64,000 nucleotides of DNA. Origin: Amycolatopsis oliviviridis. Its GTDB lineage: Bacteria; Actinomycetota; Actinomycetes; Mycobacteriales; Pseudonocardiaceae. The translations under genes were made by a program, and so were the position numbers. The notes beneath the pieces are model-generated. The model saw nothing but the letters and a program-made list of their open reading frames with translations. It was not told where the DNA came from and did no database searches. Location: the NCBI RefSeq assembly GCF_014654365.1, contig NZ_BNAY01000004.1, positions 665,154 to 729,153 of the forward strand, given 5' to 3'. Positions 16,164 to 25,083 of this stretch are shown here, piece by piece; position 1 is the first letter of the stretch; the number at the start of each line of letters is the position of its first letter.

Positions 16164-17263
16164 GCAGGCCTTACGAGAACGACTCCGAGAACTCTCACGA
16201 AGGCGAGGCGGAAGACGTGAGCGGCGCTGAAGCGCAGGTCATCCCGTTGCACGGCCCCGGCAGAGAGAAGCCGGACCCGGCCGCACAGGCGGATCAGGAT
16301 CTTCGCGAGTCCGACGAAGCGCGAGAACAACTGGAACTCCAACGCCGGGCGGACGCGCCCGTCGTCGAGTTCCCCGGGGCGGCGCGGGTCTCGCCGGCCC
16401 GGACACGTCCGGCCGACGCGGACCTCCTGCCGCCCTCGCTCCGGACGGCGCTGGGGTTCCTGCGGGACCGGTTGACCGGTGACTACACCGTCGACGAGTT
16501 CGGCTTCGACTCCGAGCTCACCGAAACCCTGCTGCTGCCGCCGTTGCGGGCGCTGTACGAGAAGTGGTTCCGGGTCGACACCTTCGGCGTCGAGAACCTG
16601 CCTGCCGACGGCGGCGCGCTGCTGGTGTCGAACCACTCCGGCACGTTGCCGCTCGACGCGCTGATGACCGCCGTCGCCGTGCACGACCACGTCCCCGGCG
16701 GCAGGCATCTGCGCGGCCTCGGCGCCGATCTGGTGTTCCAGGTGCCGCTCGTCGGCTCCTTCGCCCGCAAGTCCGGGCAGACGCTCGCCTGCAACGCCGA
16801 CGCGGAACGCTTGCTGCGCAACGGAGAACTCGTCGGCGTGTGGCCGGAAGGGTTCAAGGGGATCGGGAAACCGTTCTCCTCGCGGTACAAGCTGCAGCGG
16901 TTCGGCCGCGGTGGTTTCGTCTCGGCCGCGCTGCGGACCGGGGTGCCGATCATTCCCGTGTCGGTCATCGGCGCGGAGGAGATCTACCCGAAGGTCGGCG
17001 AGATCAAGCTGCTCGCGCGGGTGCTCGGCCTGCCGTACTTCCCGGTGACGCCGTTCTTCCCGCTGCTCGGCCCGCTCGGCGCGATCCCGCTGCCGACGAA
17101 GTGGAGCATCGAATTCGGCGAGCCCATCCGCACGGACACCTACGACGCGGACGCCGTGGACGACCCGATGCTGGTGTTCACGCTGACCGACCAGGTGCGG
17201 GAGTCGATCCAGCAGTCGCTGTACAAACGCCTTTCGCAGCGGAAGAGCGTCTTCAAGGGCTGA
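16160..17263 (+). CDS. Lysophospholipid/glycerophosphate acyltransferase family protein
   Basis: A 367-residue protein (Rv0502 equivalent). The first 115 residues are charged and probably disordered. The PlsC-type acyltransferase domain starts near residue 150, with the HX4D catalytic motif in NHSGTLPLDA and the acceptor-binding WPEGFKG. Hydrophobic segments around PYFPVTPFFPLLGPLG suggest membrane association. It probably acylates a lipid precursor. The GTG at 16160 is chosen because it overlaps the epimerase stop; an upstream in-frame ATG would lie within the epimerase gene. Confidence 0.85.
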   Translation: MSRPYENDSENSHEGEAEDVSGAEAQVIPLHGPGREKPDPAAQADQDLRESDEAREQLELQRRADAPVVEFPGAARVSPARTRPADADLLPPSLRTALGFLRDRLTGDYTVDEFGFDSELTETLLLPPLRALYEKWFRVDTFGVENLPADGGALLVSNHSGTLPLDALMTAVAVHDHVPGGRHLRGLGADLVFQVPLVGSFARKSGQTLACNADAERLLRNGELVGVWPEGFKGIGKPFSSRYKLQRFGRGGFVSAALRTGVPIIPVSVIGAEEIYPKVGEIKLLARVLGLPYFPVTPFFPLLGPLGAIPLPTKWSIEFGEPIRTDTYDADAVDDPMLVFTLTDQVRESIQQSLYKRLSQRKSVFKG

Positions 17264-17340
17264 CCGCCCCGTCCTACGGGAACGAGGTCCACAAAGGACG
17301 CCAGGCTTCGTAACGCCCGAATCGGGGCTTCAGCCGTCGC

Positions 17341-17480
17341 GTCCCTGGCGTGCTTCAACTCGTGACTCGCGTGCTTGGAGCCGTAACTCGCGTGATTGAA
17401 GCCGGAACTCACGTGTGACGGCTCCAAGCACGCATGTGACGGTCCCAAGCACGCGAATCCCGGGTTGGAGCACGTGAGTG
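17341..17480. repeat. Cluster of CGCGTG(A/C)TTG(A/G)AG units, direct and inverted
   Basis: Between two convergent genes there are three direct units of about 21 bp (each like CTCGCGTGCTTGGAGCCGTAA), then two inverted ones (GGCTCCAAGCACGC type). 17369-17384 pairs perfectly with 17418-17433 over 16 bp. The same unit type (CTCGCGTGATTGAAGG) recurs at 53878-54055, also a convergent junction. Probably a bidirectional terminator built from an expanding repeat. Confidence 0.7.
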
Positions 17481-17485
17481 CCGGG

Positions 17486-18388
17486 TCAGCGGCGCCGGTA
17501 GGCCATTCCGGCCGCGACGGCACCGGCGACGGCACCCACGCCGAGCACCGAAGGCACGCCGATCTTCGCGGCCTTGCGCCCGGTCCGGAAGTCGCGGATC
17601 TCCCAGCCGCGTGCCCGCGCGACGTCGCGAAGGCCGCCATCGGGGTTCACCGCGACCGCGGTCCCGACGACCGAAAGCATCGGGACGTCGTTCTGCGAGT
17701 CCGAATACGCCGTGCAGCGCTTGAGATTCAGCCCTTCGCGTGACGCCAGCGCCCGGACGGCGTGGGCCTTCGCGCGGCCGTGCAGCAGGTCGCCGACGAG
17801 ACGGCCGGTGTAGACGCCGTCCTTGGTCTCCGCGACCGTGCCCAGCGCGCCGGTGAGGCCGAGGCGCCGCGAAATGATCGCCGCGAGTTCGATCGGGGTC
17901 GCGGTGACGAGCCAGACGCGCTGCCCGGCGTCGAGGTGCATCTGCGCGAGCGCCCGGGTGCCGGACCAGATCTTGTCCGCCATCAGCTCGTCGTAGATCT
18001 CTTCGCTGATGTCGGTCAGTTCCTGCACCGTGCGACCAGCCACAAAGGACAGTGCGCGCTCGCGATGGGTCTTGATGTCCTCCTTGTTCTCCCGGCCGCC
18101 GAGCCGGAATTTCACCTGCTGCCAGACGAATCCGGCCAGATCGGCGGACGTGAAGAACTTGCGCGCGGCCAGGCCGCGGGCGAAGTAGAAGATCGACGCG
18201 CCCATCATCATGGTGTTGTCGACGTCGAAGAACGCGGCCGCCGTCAGGTCCGGCGGGGCGGGCGGCGCGGGCGGTTCGAGGGCTTCGGCGGACGCGGTCG
18301 CCATGGCGGCCTCGGCCGACGCCTCGCCCGCGAGCTCGGCCAGCCGTTCGAGCTCTTGACTCTTATCCTTGCCCCGCCAAACTGACAC
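17486..18388 (-). CDS. HAD-IB family phosphatase (SerB1-like)
   Basis: A 300-residue HAD hydrolase. Motif I is FFDVDNTMM (Asp nucleophile and acid), motif II is in VTATP, and motif III/IV is YSDSQNDVPML, all typical of phosphoserine-phosphatase-like enzymes. A C-terminal hydrophobic helix (VLGVGAVAGAVAAGMAYRRR) may anchor it to the membrane. Orthologous to Rv0505c (serB1). GTG 18388 is preferred since GGAGG lies 8 bases before it; the longer frame starts without one. It may act in serine synthesis or on lipid phosphates. Confidence 0.85.
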   Translation of the reverse strand: MSVWRGKDKSQELERLAELAGEASAEAAMATASAEALEPPAPPAPPDLTAAAFFDVDNTMMMGASIFYFARGLAARKFFTSADLAGFVWQQVKFRLGGRENKEDIKTHRERALSFVAGRTVQELTDISEEIYDELMADKIWSGTRALAQMHLDAGQRVWLVTATPIELAAIISRRLGLTGALGTVAETKDGVYTGRLVGDLLHGRAKAHAVRALASREGLNLKRCTAYSDSQNDVPMLSVVGTAVAVNPDGGLRDVARARGWEIRDFRTGRKAAKIGVPSVLGVGAVAGAVAAGMAYRRR

Positions 18389-18484
18389 GCACACCGCCTC
18401 CGGAATCCCAGGTGCCTGTGCACAGCGTAGCGAGCGGCCGACCACGCTGTCCCGGGTGTGGTGCCTCCCTCACGTGACGCCCTG

Positions 18485-19570
18485 TCAGCCGATGGTTATC
18501 GGCGGTAATCCCGGAATGAGCGGCGGAATCGAAATCAACGGCGGCTTCGGGGTGGTGGTCGACGGCGGAACCGTCCTCGTCGCCGGCGGGGGCGTGGCCA
18601 CGACGGGCGGCGGCGTTCCGCCCGTCGGCGGCACGAGCGGTCCGGTCGGGGTCGCGGTGTCCACGACGGACGACGACGGCGGCGCCGAGCTCGGCGCCGG
18701 TGACTCGGCCGACGCCGACGACGGCGGGGTGGACGTCATCGGCGGCAGGACGGCGTTGGGGGAGCCGGGATCGCGGACGCAGTCACCGGCGGCCGGGACC
18801 GCGCCCAGTTCGTCGGACGAGCCCGTGGTGATCGTGTAGCAGACCAGCCGCGAACCGAGGTCCGTCGTGCGGGTCTGGACCTTGTCGAGCAGGACACGGG
18901 CCGCGGCGAACTTGTCGCGCGCTTCGGCGGGCGCGTAGCCGACCTGGAGCCCGAGCCGGTCGGACTGCTGCCGCGCCCAGGTGCGGAGTTCGGTCAGCCG
19001 GGTCTGGCCACCCTGATCGGTGACGAGCGCCGTCAGCTGCGACACGCCGGCCCGCAGGTCGGTCTCGAAATCGGCGAGGCCGGTGAAGTACGCCTCGGTG
19101 GGCGCGTCCTGCCGGGTCAGTTCGTCGAGTTCGCCGACGCGGTTCGCGGCGAACTCCAGATGCTTCTTCGCCTTGTCCCGCTCGTCGAAGGTGAGCCCGA
19201 GCGCGGCCGATTCACCTGCTCGTTTGATGCCGTAGAGCGGATCGCCGGGCAACGCGTCCTTGGACAGCAGCAGGGTGATGCCGCCCAGCGCGAGGACGAG
19301 GGCGACGGCGGCCGCGGCGAGGTTGGCGACGGCGTGGCCACGGCGCTTGGGCGGGGCTTCGGCTTCGGCGAGACGTCCGGCGATCTCGTCGCGGATCCGC
19401 TGCCGGGTCTCCGCGTCGGGAGCGCCGCCGGTGCCCAGTTCGCGCAACCCGCCGACGAGCGCGAGTTCGTGCGCGAACTCGTCGTCGTCCGGGGTGTCGG
19501 TGCCGTCGACAAGGTCCGCGAAGCGGTCACCGTCCGCCCGCTCACGCGCGAACCATCCCGGCACGCCCAC
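18485..19570 (-). CDS. rsbN: DUF5667 anti-sigma factor, RsbN-like
   Basis: A 361-residue single-pass membrane protein. The cytosolic N-terminus (about 1-85) carries an acidic segment (DGTDTPDDDEFAHELALVGG) suited to sigma-factor binding. A transmembrane helix (about 85-105, NLAAAAVALVLALGGITLLL) follows, then an extracytoplasmic DUF5667 domain with a helical KKHLEFAANRVGELDELTR core and a Pro/Thr/Ser-rich tail. It lies immediately downstream of a BldN-like sigma gene, as RsbN lies next to BldN in Streptomyces. The GTG start has GGAG eight bases upstream. Assignment rests on domain and context. Confidence 0.72.
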   Translation of the reverse strand: MGVPGWFARERADGDRFADLVDGTDTPDDDEFAHELALVGGLRELGTGGAPDAETRQRIRDEIAGRLAEAEAPPKRRGHAVANLAAAAVALVLALGGITLLLSKDALPGDPLYGIKRAGESAALGLTFDERDKAKKHLEFAANRVGELDELTRQDAPTEAYFTGLADFETDLRAGVSQLTALVTDQGGQTRLTELRTWARQQSDRLGLQVGYAPAEARDKFAAARVLLDKVQTRTTDLGSRLVCYTITTGSSDELGAVPAAGDCVRDPGSPNAVLPPMTSTPPSSASAESPAPSSAPPSSSVVDTATPTGPLVPPTGGTPPPVVATPPPATRTVPPSTTTPKPPLISIPPLIPGLPPITIG

Positions 19571-19680
19571 GGCGAAGTCTCCATCTGATCAGCCCGGTCC
19601 TGACCACCGGTCTGGCAGTGAAAACGAGCGGAGACGCCCAAGGGTTACGGCAAGGCCCGGTGAGGAGTAAATATGGGACT

Positions 19681-20388
19681 CTAACGCAATCCGGTGGGCA
19701 GAAGTTGTGCCAAACGGCGTACCGCGCGGTGCTGAAGGGCCTTGATGGCGCCTTCGTTGCGCTTCATGATCGCCGCGGTCTCGGCGACCGAGAGTCCCTG
19801 CATGAACCGCAACACGATGCACTCGCGCTGGTCTTCGCCGAGTTCGGCGACACAGCGCAGCAGTTCGGCGCGGGTGGCACGGCTGATCGCCTGCTGTTCC
19901 GGCCCCGCGACGGCCTGCACGCCGACGTTCCCGATCGGCGCCCCGTTTGGCTCGGCGACCTCGTCGGTGACGACTTCGAGGCGGAACCGGCTCGACTTCA
20001 CGTGGTCGAGGATGATGTTGCGCGCGATGGTGACGAACCAGGCGCCGACGTCACGTCCCTGGTAGCTCACCGAGGTGATGCGGCGCAGCGCGCGGAGGAA
20101 GGTCTCGCTGGTGACGTCCTCCGCGAGGTCCCGGTCGCCGAGGCGGAACAGGACGTAGCGGTAGACGACGTCGACGTAGCGGTCGTAGAGCCGTCCGAAG
20201 GCGGAGGTGTCGCCGCCCTGCGCGGCGCTGACCAGCTCCCACGCTTCGGTCTTGGCGGCTTCGGCGGCGGCGTCGTTCTCGGTGGTGTCGGCGGCCTTGG
20301 GCCGCGGCGACGGAGCGGACGGGAAGCCACTCCGTCGGAGGATGTGGCCGGCCAGCATCGAGACGGGGTTGGGCGCGGGAAGAGTCAC
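19681..20388 (-). CDS. bldN: ECF RNA polymerase sigma factor, BldN-like
   Basis: A 235-residue ECF sigma factor with an N-terminal extension of about 50 residues, region 2 (FGRLYDRYVDVVYRYVLFRL; DLAEDVTSETFLRALRRI) and region 4 (LGEDQRECIVLRFMQGLSVAE and the HTH ETAAIMKRNEGAIKALQHRA). BldN directs aerial-hypha genes in Streptomyces, where it lies beside rex and hemA and is held by RsbN. Here the same order occurs: sigma, DUF5667 protein, and rex-hemA 4 kb away. GGGAGG precedes the GTG start. The 262-bp upstream region is shared with a divergent AMP ligase. Confidence 0.78.
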   Translation of the reverse strand: MTLPAPNPVSMLAGHILRRSGFPSAPSPRPKAADTTENDAAAEAAKTEAWELVSAAQGGDTSAFGRLYDRYVDVVYRYVLFRLGDRDLAEDVTSETFLRALRRITSVSYQGRDVGAWFVTIARNIILDHVKSSRFRLEVVTDEVAEPNGAPIGNVGVQAVAGPEQQAISRATRAELLRCVAELGEDQRECIVLRFMQGLSVAETAAIMKRNEGAIKALQHRAVRRLAQLLPTGLR

Positions 20389-20650
20389 GGTCCACCTCCC
20401 GTTCCGGACAGGGAGGACCGGCCCGCATGTCCCACCGCCGCGTGGGCCTGCAAGATCTGCACGTCCGGACTCCCTTTCTCACCATCGAGTGATCAACACC
20501 ACTCGACGACGCCCAGCAGCATACGTGTAGTTACCGCGAAGTAGGTAGCGGTGCCGGGGTTACGGAACTGCGACGAAAGCGAGTGACACCCATGACGGTG
20601 GCCGAGATGACAAACTGGCAACGCCGTTCATCGAGGGAAGAGGTTCGCAG

Positions 20651-22165
20651 TTGAGCGCGGAGCAGGTTGCCGATCCAAGTGTGCCCACCTTGCTCGTCGA
20701 GGCCGCCCGGCAGTGGCCCGGCAAGGTGGCCGTCCAGGAGACCGGCGACGGGGTCACGCTGACCTGGGCGGAGCTCGACGCCGCCGCCCACACGCTGGCC
20801 CGCACCCTGCTCGACGCGGGAATCGAGCGCGGCGACAGGGTGGCGTTGCGGCTGCCGACGTCGGCCGCTTTCGCCGTCTCGCTGTTCGGGGCACTCCGCG
20901 CGGGCGCGGTGGTCGTCCCGATCTCGCCGCAGGGGCCGGTGGCGGAGCTGATCGGGCTGCTGGAGCACAGCGGCGCGCGGCTCGTCCTGGAACGCGAAGC
21001 CACCGAGGAGCTCCCCGACGGAGTGACAAGCCTCTCACCGCCTGTTACCTCGGATGGAGCAGCCGAACCGGTCGACGAGGCCGGGTCCGGTGAGGACATA
21101 GCGGTCATCTCGTACACCTCCGGCACGACCGGTCCGCCGCGCGGCGTGATGCTGTCGCACCGGGCGCTGCTGGCGAACCTCGACCAGCTGAGCCGGATCG
21201 TCCCGGCGCCGCTCGTGCACGGCGACCGCGTGCTCATCACCATCCCGTTGTTCCACGTCTACGGCCTGGGGCCGGGCCTGTTGCAGACCACGTCGGTCGG
21301 GGCGACGGCGATCCTGTCCGAACGGTTCCTCGCCGAGCGGACCCTGGCCGACTGCGCCGAGTACCGGGTGACCTCGATCGCCGGCGTCCCCGCGATGTAC
21401 GCCGAGTTCGCCGCGATGGACGCCGACGAACTCGGCCAGGGCCTTTCCACCGTCCGGCGGATGACCTCGGGCGCGGCGCCGCTGCACCCCAAGATCCTCA
21501 CCGCGCTGCGCGGCGCCACCGGGCTGGACGTCTACGAGGGCTACGGCCTCACCGAATGCGCGCCCGTGGTCACCACGACCCTGGTCACCGGTTACCCGAA
21601 GCCCGGTTCGGTCGGGCGGCCGCTGCCCGGCGTCGAGCTCCGGCTGGTCGACAGCGACGGCGACGCGGAGCCCGTCCCGCTGGACCCGGACGACCTCGGC
21701 GACGCCTTCGACGAGGACGGCGGCACCGGGCTGGTGTCGATCCGCGGCGCGAACCTGTTCTCCGGCTACTGGCCCGACGGCTCGCACGGCCCGGACGCCG
21801 ACGGCTGGTTCCGCACCGGCGACGTCGGCTACCTCGACACCGACGGCGACCTGCACCTGGTGGACCGGGCCAACGACCTGATCATCGTCAACGGCTTCAA
21901 CGTCTTCCCGCACGAGGTCGAGAACGTGATCTCGATGCTGGACGAGGTCGTCGAGGCGGGTGTCGTCGGCGTCGTCGACGAGCGGACCGGTGAAGCGGTG
22001 AAGGCCGTCGTCGTCCCCGCGCCGGGTGCGTCGCTCTCGGAACAGCAGGTCGTCGAGCACTGCGCGGAACACCTGGCCGGGTACAAGGTGCCGCACACCG
22101 TCGAGTTCGCCGAGTCGCTGCCGCATTCGGCCACCGGGAAGCTCCGCCGTCTACGCCTCAGGTAA
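20651..22165 (+). CDS. Long-chain fatty acid-CoA ligase family (AMP-binding)
   Basis: A 504-residue ANL-superfamily enzyme. It has the P-loop ISYTSGTTGPPRGVMLSH, the adenine-binding YGLTECAP, the hinge Asp region GDVGYLDTDG, and the C-terminal catalytic Lys in SATGKLRRL. It activates a carboxylic acid as an acyl-AMP and then an acyl-CoA. The TTG start is preceded by GGGAAGAGG. It is transcribed away from bldN and followed 10 bp later by a glutaredoxin-like gene. The acid substrate is not evident. Confidence 0.88.
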   Translation: MSAEQVADPSVPTLLVEAARQWPGKVAVQETGDGVTLTWAELDAAAHTLARTLLDAGIERGDRVALRLPTSAAFAVSLFGALRAGAVVVPISPQGPVAELIGLLEHSGARLVLEREATEELPDGVTSLSPPVTSDGAAEPVDEAGSGEDIAVISYTSGTTGPPRGVMLSHRALLANLDQLSRIVPAPLVHGDRVLITIPLFHVYGLGPGLLQTTSVGATAILSERFLAERTLADCAEYRVTSIAGVPAMYAEFAAMDADELGQGLSTVRRMTSGAAPLHPKILTALRGATGLDVYEGYGLTECAPVVTTTLVTGYPKPGSVGRPLPGVELRLVDSDGDAEPVPLDPDDLGDAFDEDGGTGLVSIRGANLFSGYWPDGSHGPDADGWFRTGDVGYLDTDGDLHLVDRANDLIIVNGFNVFPHEVENVISMLDEVVEAGVVGVVDERTGEAVKAVVVPAPGASLSEQQVVEHCAEHLAGYKVPHTVEFAESLPHSATGKLRRLRLR

Positions 22166-22175
22166 GGATGGGGAC

Positions 22176-22412
22176 ATGGCGCACCACGTGACCGTCATGA
22201 CCCGCACCGGTTGCCACCTGTGCGAGGTCGCGGAACAGGACATCGAGCGGATCTGCGGCGAACTGGGGGTCGCCTGGTCCGCCCACGACGTCGACAGCGA
22301 CCCCGAATGGCGGGCCGAATACGGCGACCGTGTGCCGGTGATCCTGATCGACGACGCCGAGCACGGCTACTGGCGGGTCGAAGAGGACAGGCTCCGGAAA
22401 GCTCTGGCGTAA
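22176..22412 (+). CDS. Glutaredoxin-like protein (DUF836 type)
   Basis: A 78-residue thioredoxin-fold protein with the active-site pair CHLC in MTRTGCHLCEVAEQD and the cis-proline in RVPVILIDD. It is the Rv0508-type protein, always near hemA in actinobacteria. AAGG lies about 9 bases before the ATG at 22176; a longer in-frame start would lie inside the ligase gene. Probably a small cytosolic disulfide reductase; its partner could be mycothiol or a haem-pathway enzyme. Confidence 0.85.
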   Translation: MAHHVTVMTRTGCHLCEVAEQDIERICGELGVAWSAHDVDSDPEWRAEYGDRVPVILIDDAEHGYWRVEEDRLRKALA

Positions 22413-22470
22413 CACACTCGTAAGGGGCGATCGGCCGACCCGAAGCCGCTTTCGCTCCGAAGATGGAGTC

Positions 22471-24006
22471 GTGGACGACGAACGCAGGCTCACTTTCGGC
22501 CAAGCCGCACTGACCGGGCTCCTGACTCTGGCGGCCGCTCTCGGCGTCGGGCATCTCGTCGCGGGCTTCGTCGGGTACACGGCCTCGCCGTTCGTCGCCG
22601 TCGCGAACTTCGTCATCGACCACAGCCCGCACGCGGTCGTCGCCTGGGCCGAGCGGACGCTGGAGACCTGGGACAAACCCGTCCTCAAAATCGGCCTGGC
22701 CGTGGTCCTGGTGCTGTTCGCGCTGCTCGCCGGGCAGCTCTCCCGCCGCAAGCCGCTGCCGGGGCAGATACTCGTCGGCGTCCTGGGCGCGGCAGGCGTC
22801 GCCGCCGTCTACGCGCGGACCGACCTCGGGCAGATCGCGCTGCTGGCCCCGGTCGCCGCGACGGTCGCCGGGCTCGTCGTCTTCACCCGGCTGCATTTGT
22901 TCTTCCGCCCGAAGGTGTTCTTCGACGACCGCGAAGGCGAGGGACCGGGGAGGCGGAAGGTGCTGGTCACCGGTATCTCCGTCGCGGCGGGCGCCGGCGT
23001 CGCCGCGCTGGTCGGCCAGATCGCCGGGACCCGGAAGAACGCCGAGGAGTCGCGCGCCGCCGTCGGCAGGCTCGTCCCGGCCAGGACCGCGCCGCCGATC
23101 CCGCCCGACGCGGACTTCGTGAAGTTCGGCACCCCGCCGTATCTCACTCCTTCGAAGGATTTCTATCGGATCGACACGGCCCTGGTGGTCCCGCAGGTCC
23201 GCACCGAGGACTGGAGCCTCCAGATCCGCGGGATGGTCGACCGCGAGGTCACCTATCGGTATGAAGACATCCGTTCGCGGCCGCTGATCGAACGCGACGT
23301 CACCCTGTGCTGCGTCTCCAACGAGGTCGGCGGTCCGTACATCTCCAACGCGCGCTGGATCGGCGTCGACCTGCGCGACCTGCTGCTGGAGGCGGGTGTG
23401 AAACCCGGCGCCGAGCAGCTGTTCGCGACCAGTGTCGACGGCTGGACCTGCGGTACCCCGGTCGAAGCGGCCCTGGATCCGCGACGCGGCGCGATGCTCG
23501 CGATCGGCATGGACGGCGAACCGCTCCCGATCGAACACGGTTTCCCCGCGCGGATCGTGATCCCCGGGCTGTACGGCTACGTGTCCGCCACGAAATGGGT
23601 CACCGAGCTGGAGATCACCACCTGGGAGGAGCGCCGGGCGTACTGGCTCGACCGGGGCTGGGGCCGCGAGGGACCGGTGAAGACGCAGTCGCGGATCGAC
23701 GCGCCCGGTTCGGCGGTGACCGCGGGCAAGGTCGTGGTGTCCGGCACCGCGTGGGCGCAGCACACCGGGATCGCGAAGGTCGAGATCCGCGTCGATCAGG
23801 GGCCGTGGAAGGAAGCCGTGCTGTCGGCGGAGACGTCGAAGGACACCTGGCGGATGTGGTGGACCGAGGTCGACGTCGCCCGTGGTCAGCACGAGATCGC
23901 GGTCCGGGCGACGGACCAGTCCGGCTACACCCAGACTCAAGAGATCGCCGGTACCGTCCCCGACGGCGCCACCGGCTGGCACAGAGTGACGGTCAACGCG
24001 CGCTAG
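22471..24006 (+). CDS. Membrane molybdopterin-dependent oxidoreductase (sulfite oxidase family)
   Basis: A 511-residue protein. N-terminal hydrophobic helices (about residues 10-35, 75-95 and 100-145) anchor it. They are followed by GPGRRKVLVTGISVAAGAGVAALVG, which resembles a further membrane helix or twin-arginine-like segment. The Mo-cofactor domain contains the Mo-ligand cysteine in TLCCVSNEVGGPYIS (about residues 281-295), and a C-terminal Ig-like Mo-co dimerisation domain ends the protein. The external domain should oxidise or reduce a small substrate and exchange electrons with the membrane. Natural substrate unknown. Confidence 0.85.
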   Translation: MDDERRLTFGQAALTGLLTLAAALGVGHLVAGFVGYTASPFVAVANFVIDHSPHAVVAWAERTLETWDKPVLKIGLAVVLVLFALLAGQLSRRKPLPGQILVGVLGAAGVAAVYARTDLGQIALLAPVAATVAGLVVFTRLHLFFRPKVFFDDREGEGPGRRKVLVTGISVAAGAGVAALVGQIAGTRKNAEESRAAVGRLVPARTAPPIPPDADFVKFGTPPYLTPSKDFYRIDTALVVPQVRTEDWSLQIRGMVDREVTYRYEDIRSRPLIERDVTLCCVSNEVGGPYISNARWIGVDLRDLLLEAGVKPGAEQLFATSVDGWTCGTPVEAALDPRRGAMLAIGMDGEPLPIEHGFPARIVIPGLYGYVSATKWVTELEITTWEERRAYWLDRGWGREGPVKTQSRIDAPGSAVTAGKVVVSGTAWAQHTGIAKVEIRVDQGPWKEAVLSAETSKDTWRMWWTEVDVARGQHEIAVRATDQSGYTQTQEIAGTVPDGATGWHRVTVNAR

Positions 24007-24011
24007 ACCCG

Positions 24012-24060
24012 CGTGAAGGCCCCCTTCACGCGGCTCAGCCGAGGGAAGGGGGCCTTCACG
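24012..24060. terminator. GAAGGCCCCC-family hairpin after the molybdo-enzyme
   Basis: 24-nt arms around a central C. The arms start CGTGAAGGCCCCCTT and differ only at three bases in mid-stem. It shares the CGGCTCAGCCG tip with the hairpin after regX3. It separates the molybdo-enzyme from rex. Confidence 0.8.
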
Positions 24061-24107
24061 CGGGAAATGCCCGGGTGTGGGGTGCGTCATCCCCTCTACC
24101 TGTGACT

Positions 24108-24125
24108 TTGTGCCTGCGTTCACAA
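24108..24125. promoter_or_regulatory. Rex operator-like site upstream of rex
   Basis: TTGTGCCTGCGTTCACAA resembles the Rex operator (TGTGAACNNNTTCACA). The right half TTCACA is perfect; the left half keeps TTGTG. It lies about 130 bp before the rex start, consistent with autoregulation of the rex-hemACD operon as in Streptomyces. Confidence 0.6.
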
Positions 24126-24253
24126 GTGGCTACCGTAGATACGTCGCCACCGGAAGCGCCCGGCATCGAACCGGACTCAGCGCCGCGGGTCAAGAGCCGA
24201 TTTCCAGGTTCGGGCGAATCATGTCGTCAGCAGGACCAGAGGAGCGGACAAGC

Positions 24254-25081
24254 GTGGTGTCGCAACGAGGCCGGCGCACCCGGGTGACACCGGACGCCGA
24301 CAACGCGCCCACCGCGGAGATGCCCGCCGTCGAGACCACCGCCGAACCGGAAGCGGTCCGCGCGAAGTCGATCCCCGAGGCCGCCGTCGCTCGCCTCGCC
24401 GTCTACCTCCGTGTCCTCTCCGGACTGGCCGAGCAGGGCGCGACGACGATCTCCAGCGAAGAGCTCTCGCAGGCCGCGGGCGTCAACTCCGCGAAACTGC
24501 GCAAGGACCTCTCGTACCTGGGCTCCTACGGCACCCGCGGCGTCGGCTACGACGTCCAGGTCCTGGTCAGTCAGATCGAGCGGATCCTCGGCCTGACCCG
24601 CAAGCACAAGGTCGCCGTGGTCGGTATCGGTAACCTCGGGCACGCGCTGGCCAACTACGGCGGGTTCCCCGGCCGCGGCTTCCCGGTCGAGGCGCTGTTC
24701 GACCTCGACCCGGATCTGGTCGGCGTCCCGGTCGGCGGTCTCCCGGTCTCGCATCTCGACGAGATCCCCAAAGTCTGCGCCGAACGGCAGATCTCCATCG
24801 GCGTCATCGCCACTCCGCCCACCGCCGCGCAGTCGGTCTGCGACCGCCTTGTCGCAGGTGGCGTGCAGTGCATCCTGAACTTCGCCCCGGTCGTGCTGCA
24901 GGTTCCGGCACATATCGAGGTGCGCAAGGTCGATCTCGCGGTCGAACTGCAGATCCTGTCGTTCCACGTCGCTCGCCGCGCGGATCTGGCCGCCAACGGC
25001 AACGGCGGAGGAGACGGTGGCCCCGGGGGCGCCGAGAATGGCAGCGTGAACGGCCACGGCAACGGAATGGTGGTGCGCTGA
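24254..25081 (+). CDS. rex: Redox-sensing transcriptional repressor Rex
   Basis: A 275-residue repressor that senses the NADH/NAD+ ratio. The N-terminal winged helix includes the recognition region SSEELSQAAGVNSAKLRKDL and SYLGSYGTRGVGYDV. The Rossmann domain has the motif VVGIGNLGHALANY. The C-terminus ends in a domain-swapped helix and then a Gly/Asn-rich tail (NGNGGGDGGPGG). The start is placed at GTG 24254, nine bases after AGGAG; an upstream ATG (24221) has no such site. It stops 2 bp before hemA. Operators are seen upstream of itself and of nuoA. Confidence 0.92.
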   Translation: MVSQRGRRTRVTPDADNAPTAEMPAVETTAEPEAVRAKSIPEAAVARLAVYLRVLSGLAEQGATTISSEELSQAAGVNSAKLRKDLSYLGSYGTRGVGYDVQVLVSQIERILGLTRKHKVAVVGIGNLGHALANYGGFPGRGFPVEALFDLDPDLVGVPVGGLPVSHLDEIPKVCAERQISIGVIATPPTAAQSVCDRLVAGGVQCILNFAPVVLQVPAHIEVRKVDLAVELQILSFHVARRADLAANGNGGGDGGPGGAENGSVNGHGNGMVVR

Positions 25082-25083
25082 AA

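Noticed and set aside
20486..20505. CGAGTG-N8-CACTCG inverted repeat upstream of bldN as a BldD site
   Set aside because: Half-site order and sequence do not fit the BldD consensus (AGTGA-TCACC orientation).
22195..24123. 642-codon open frame on the minus strand
   Set aside because: Antisense to the molybdo-enzyme, low complexity, no motif.
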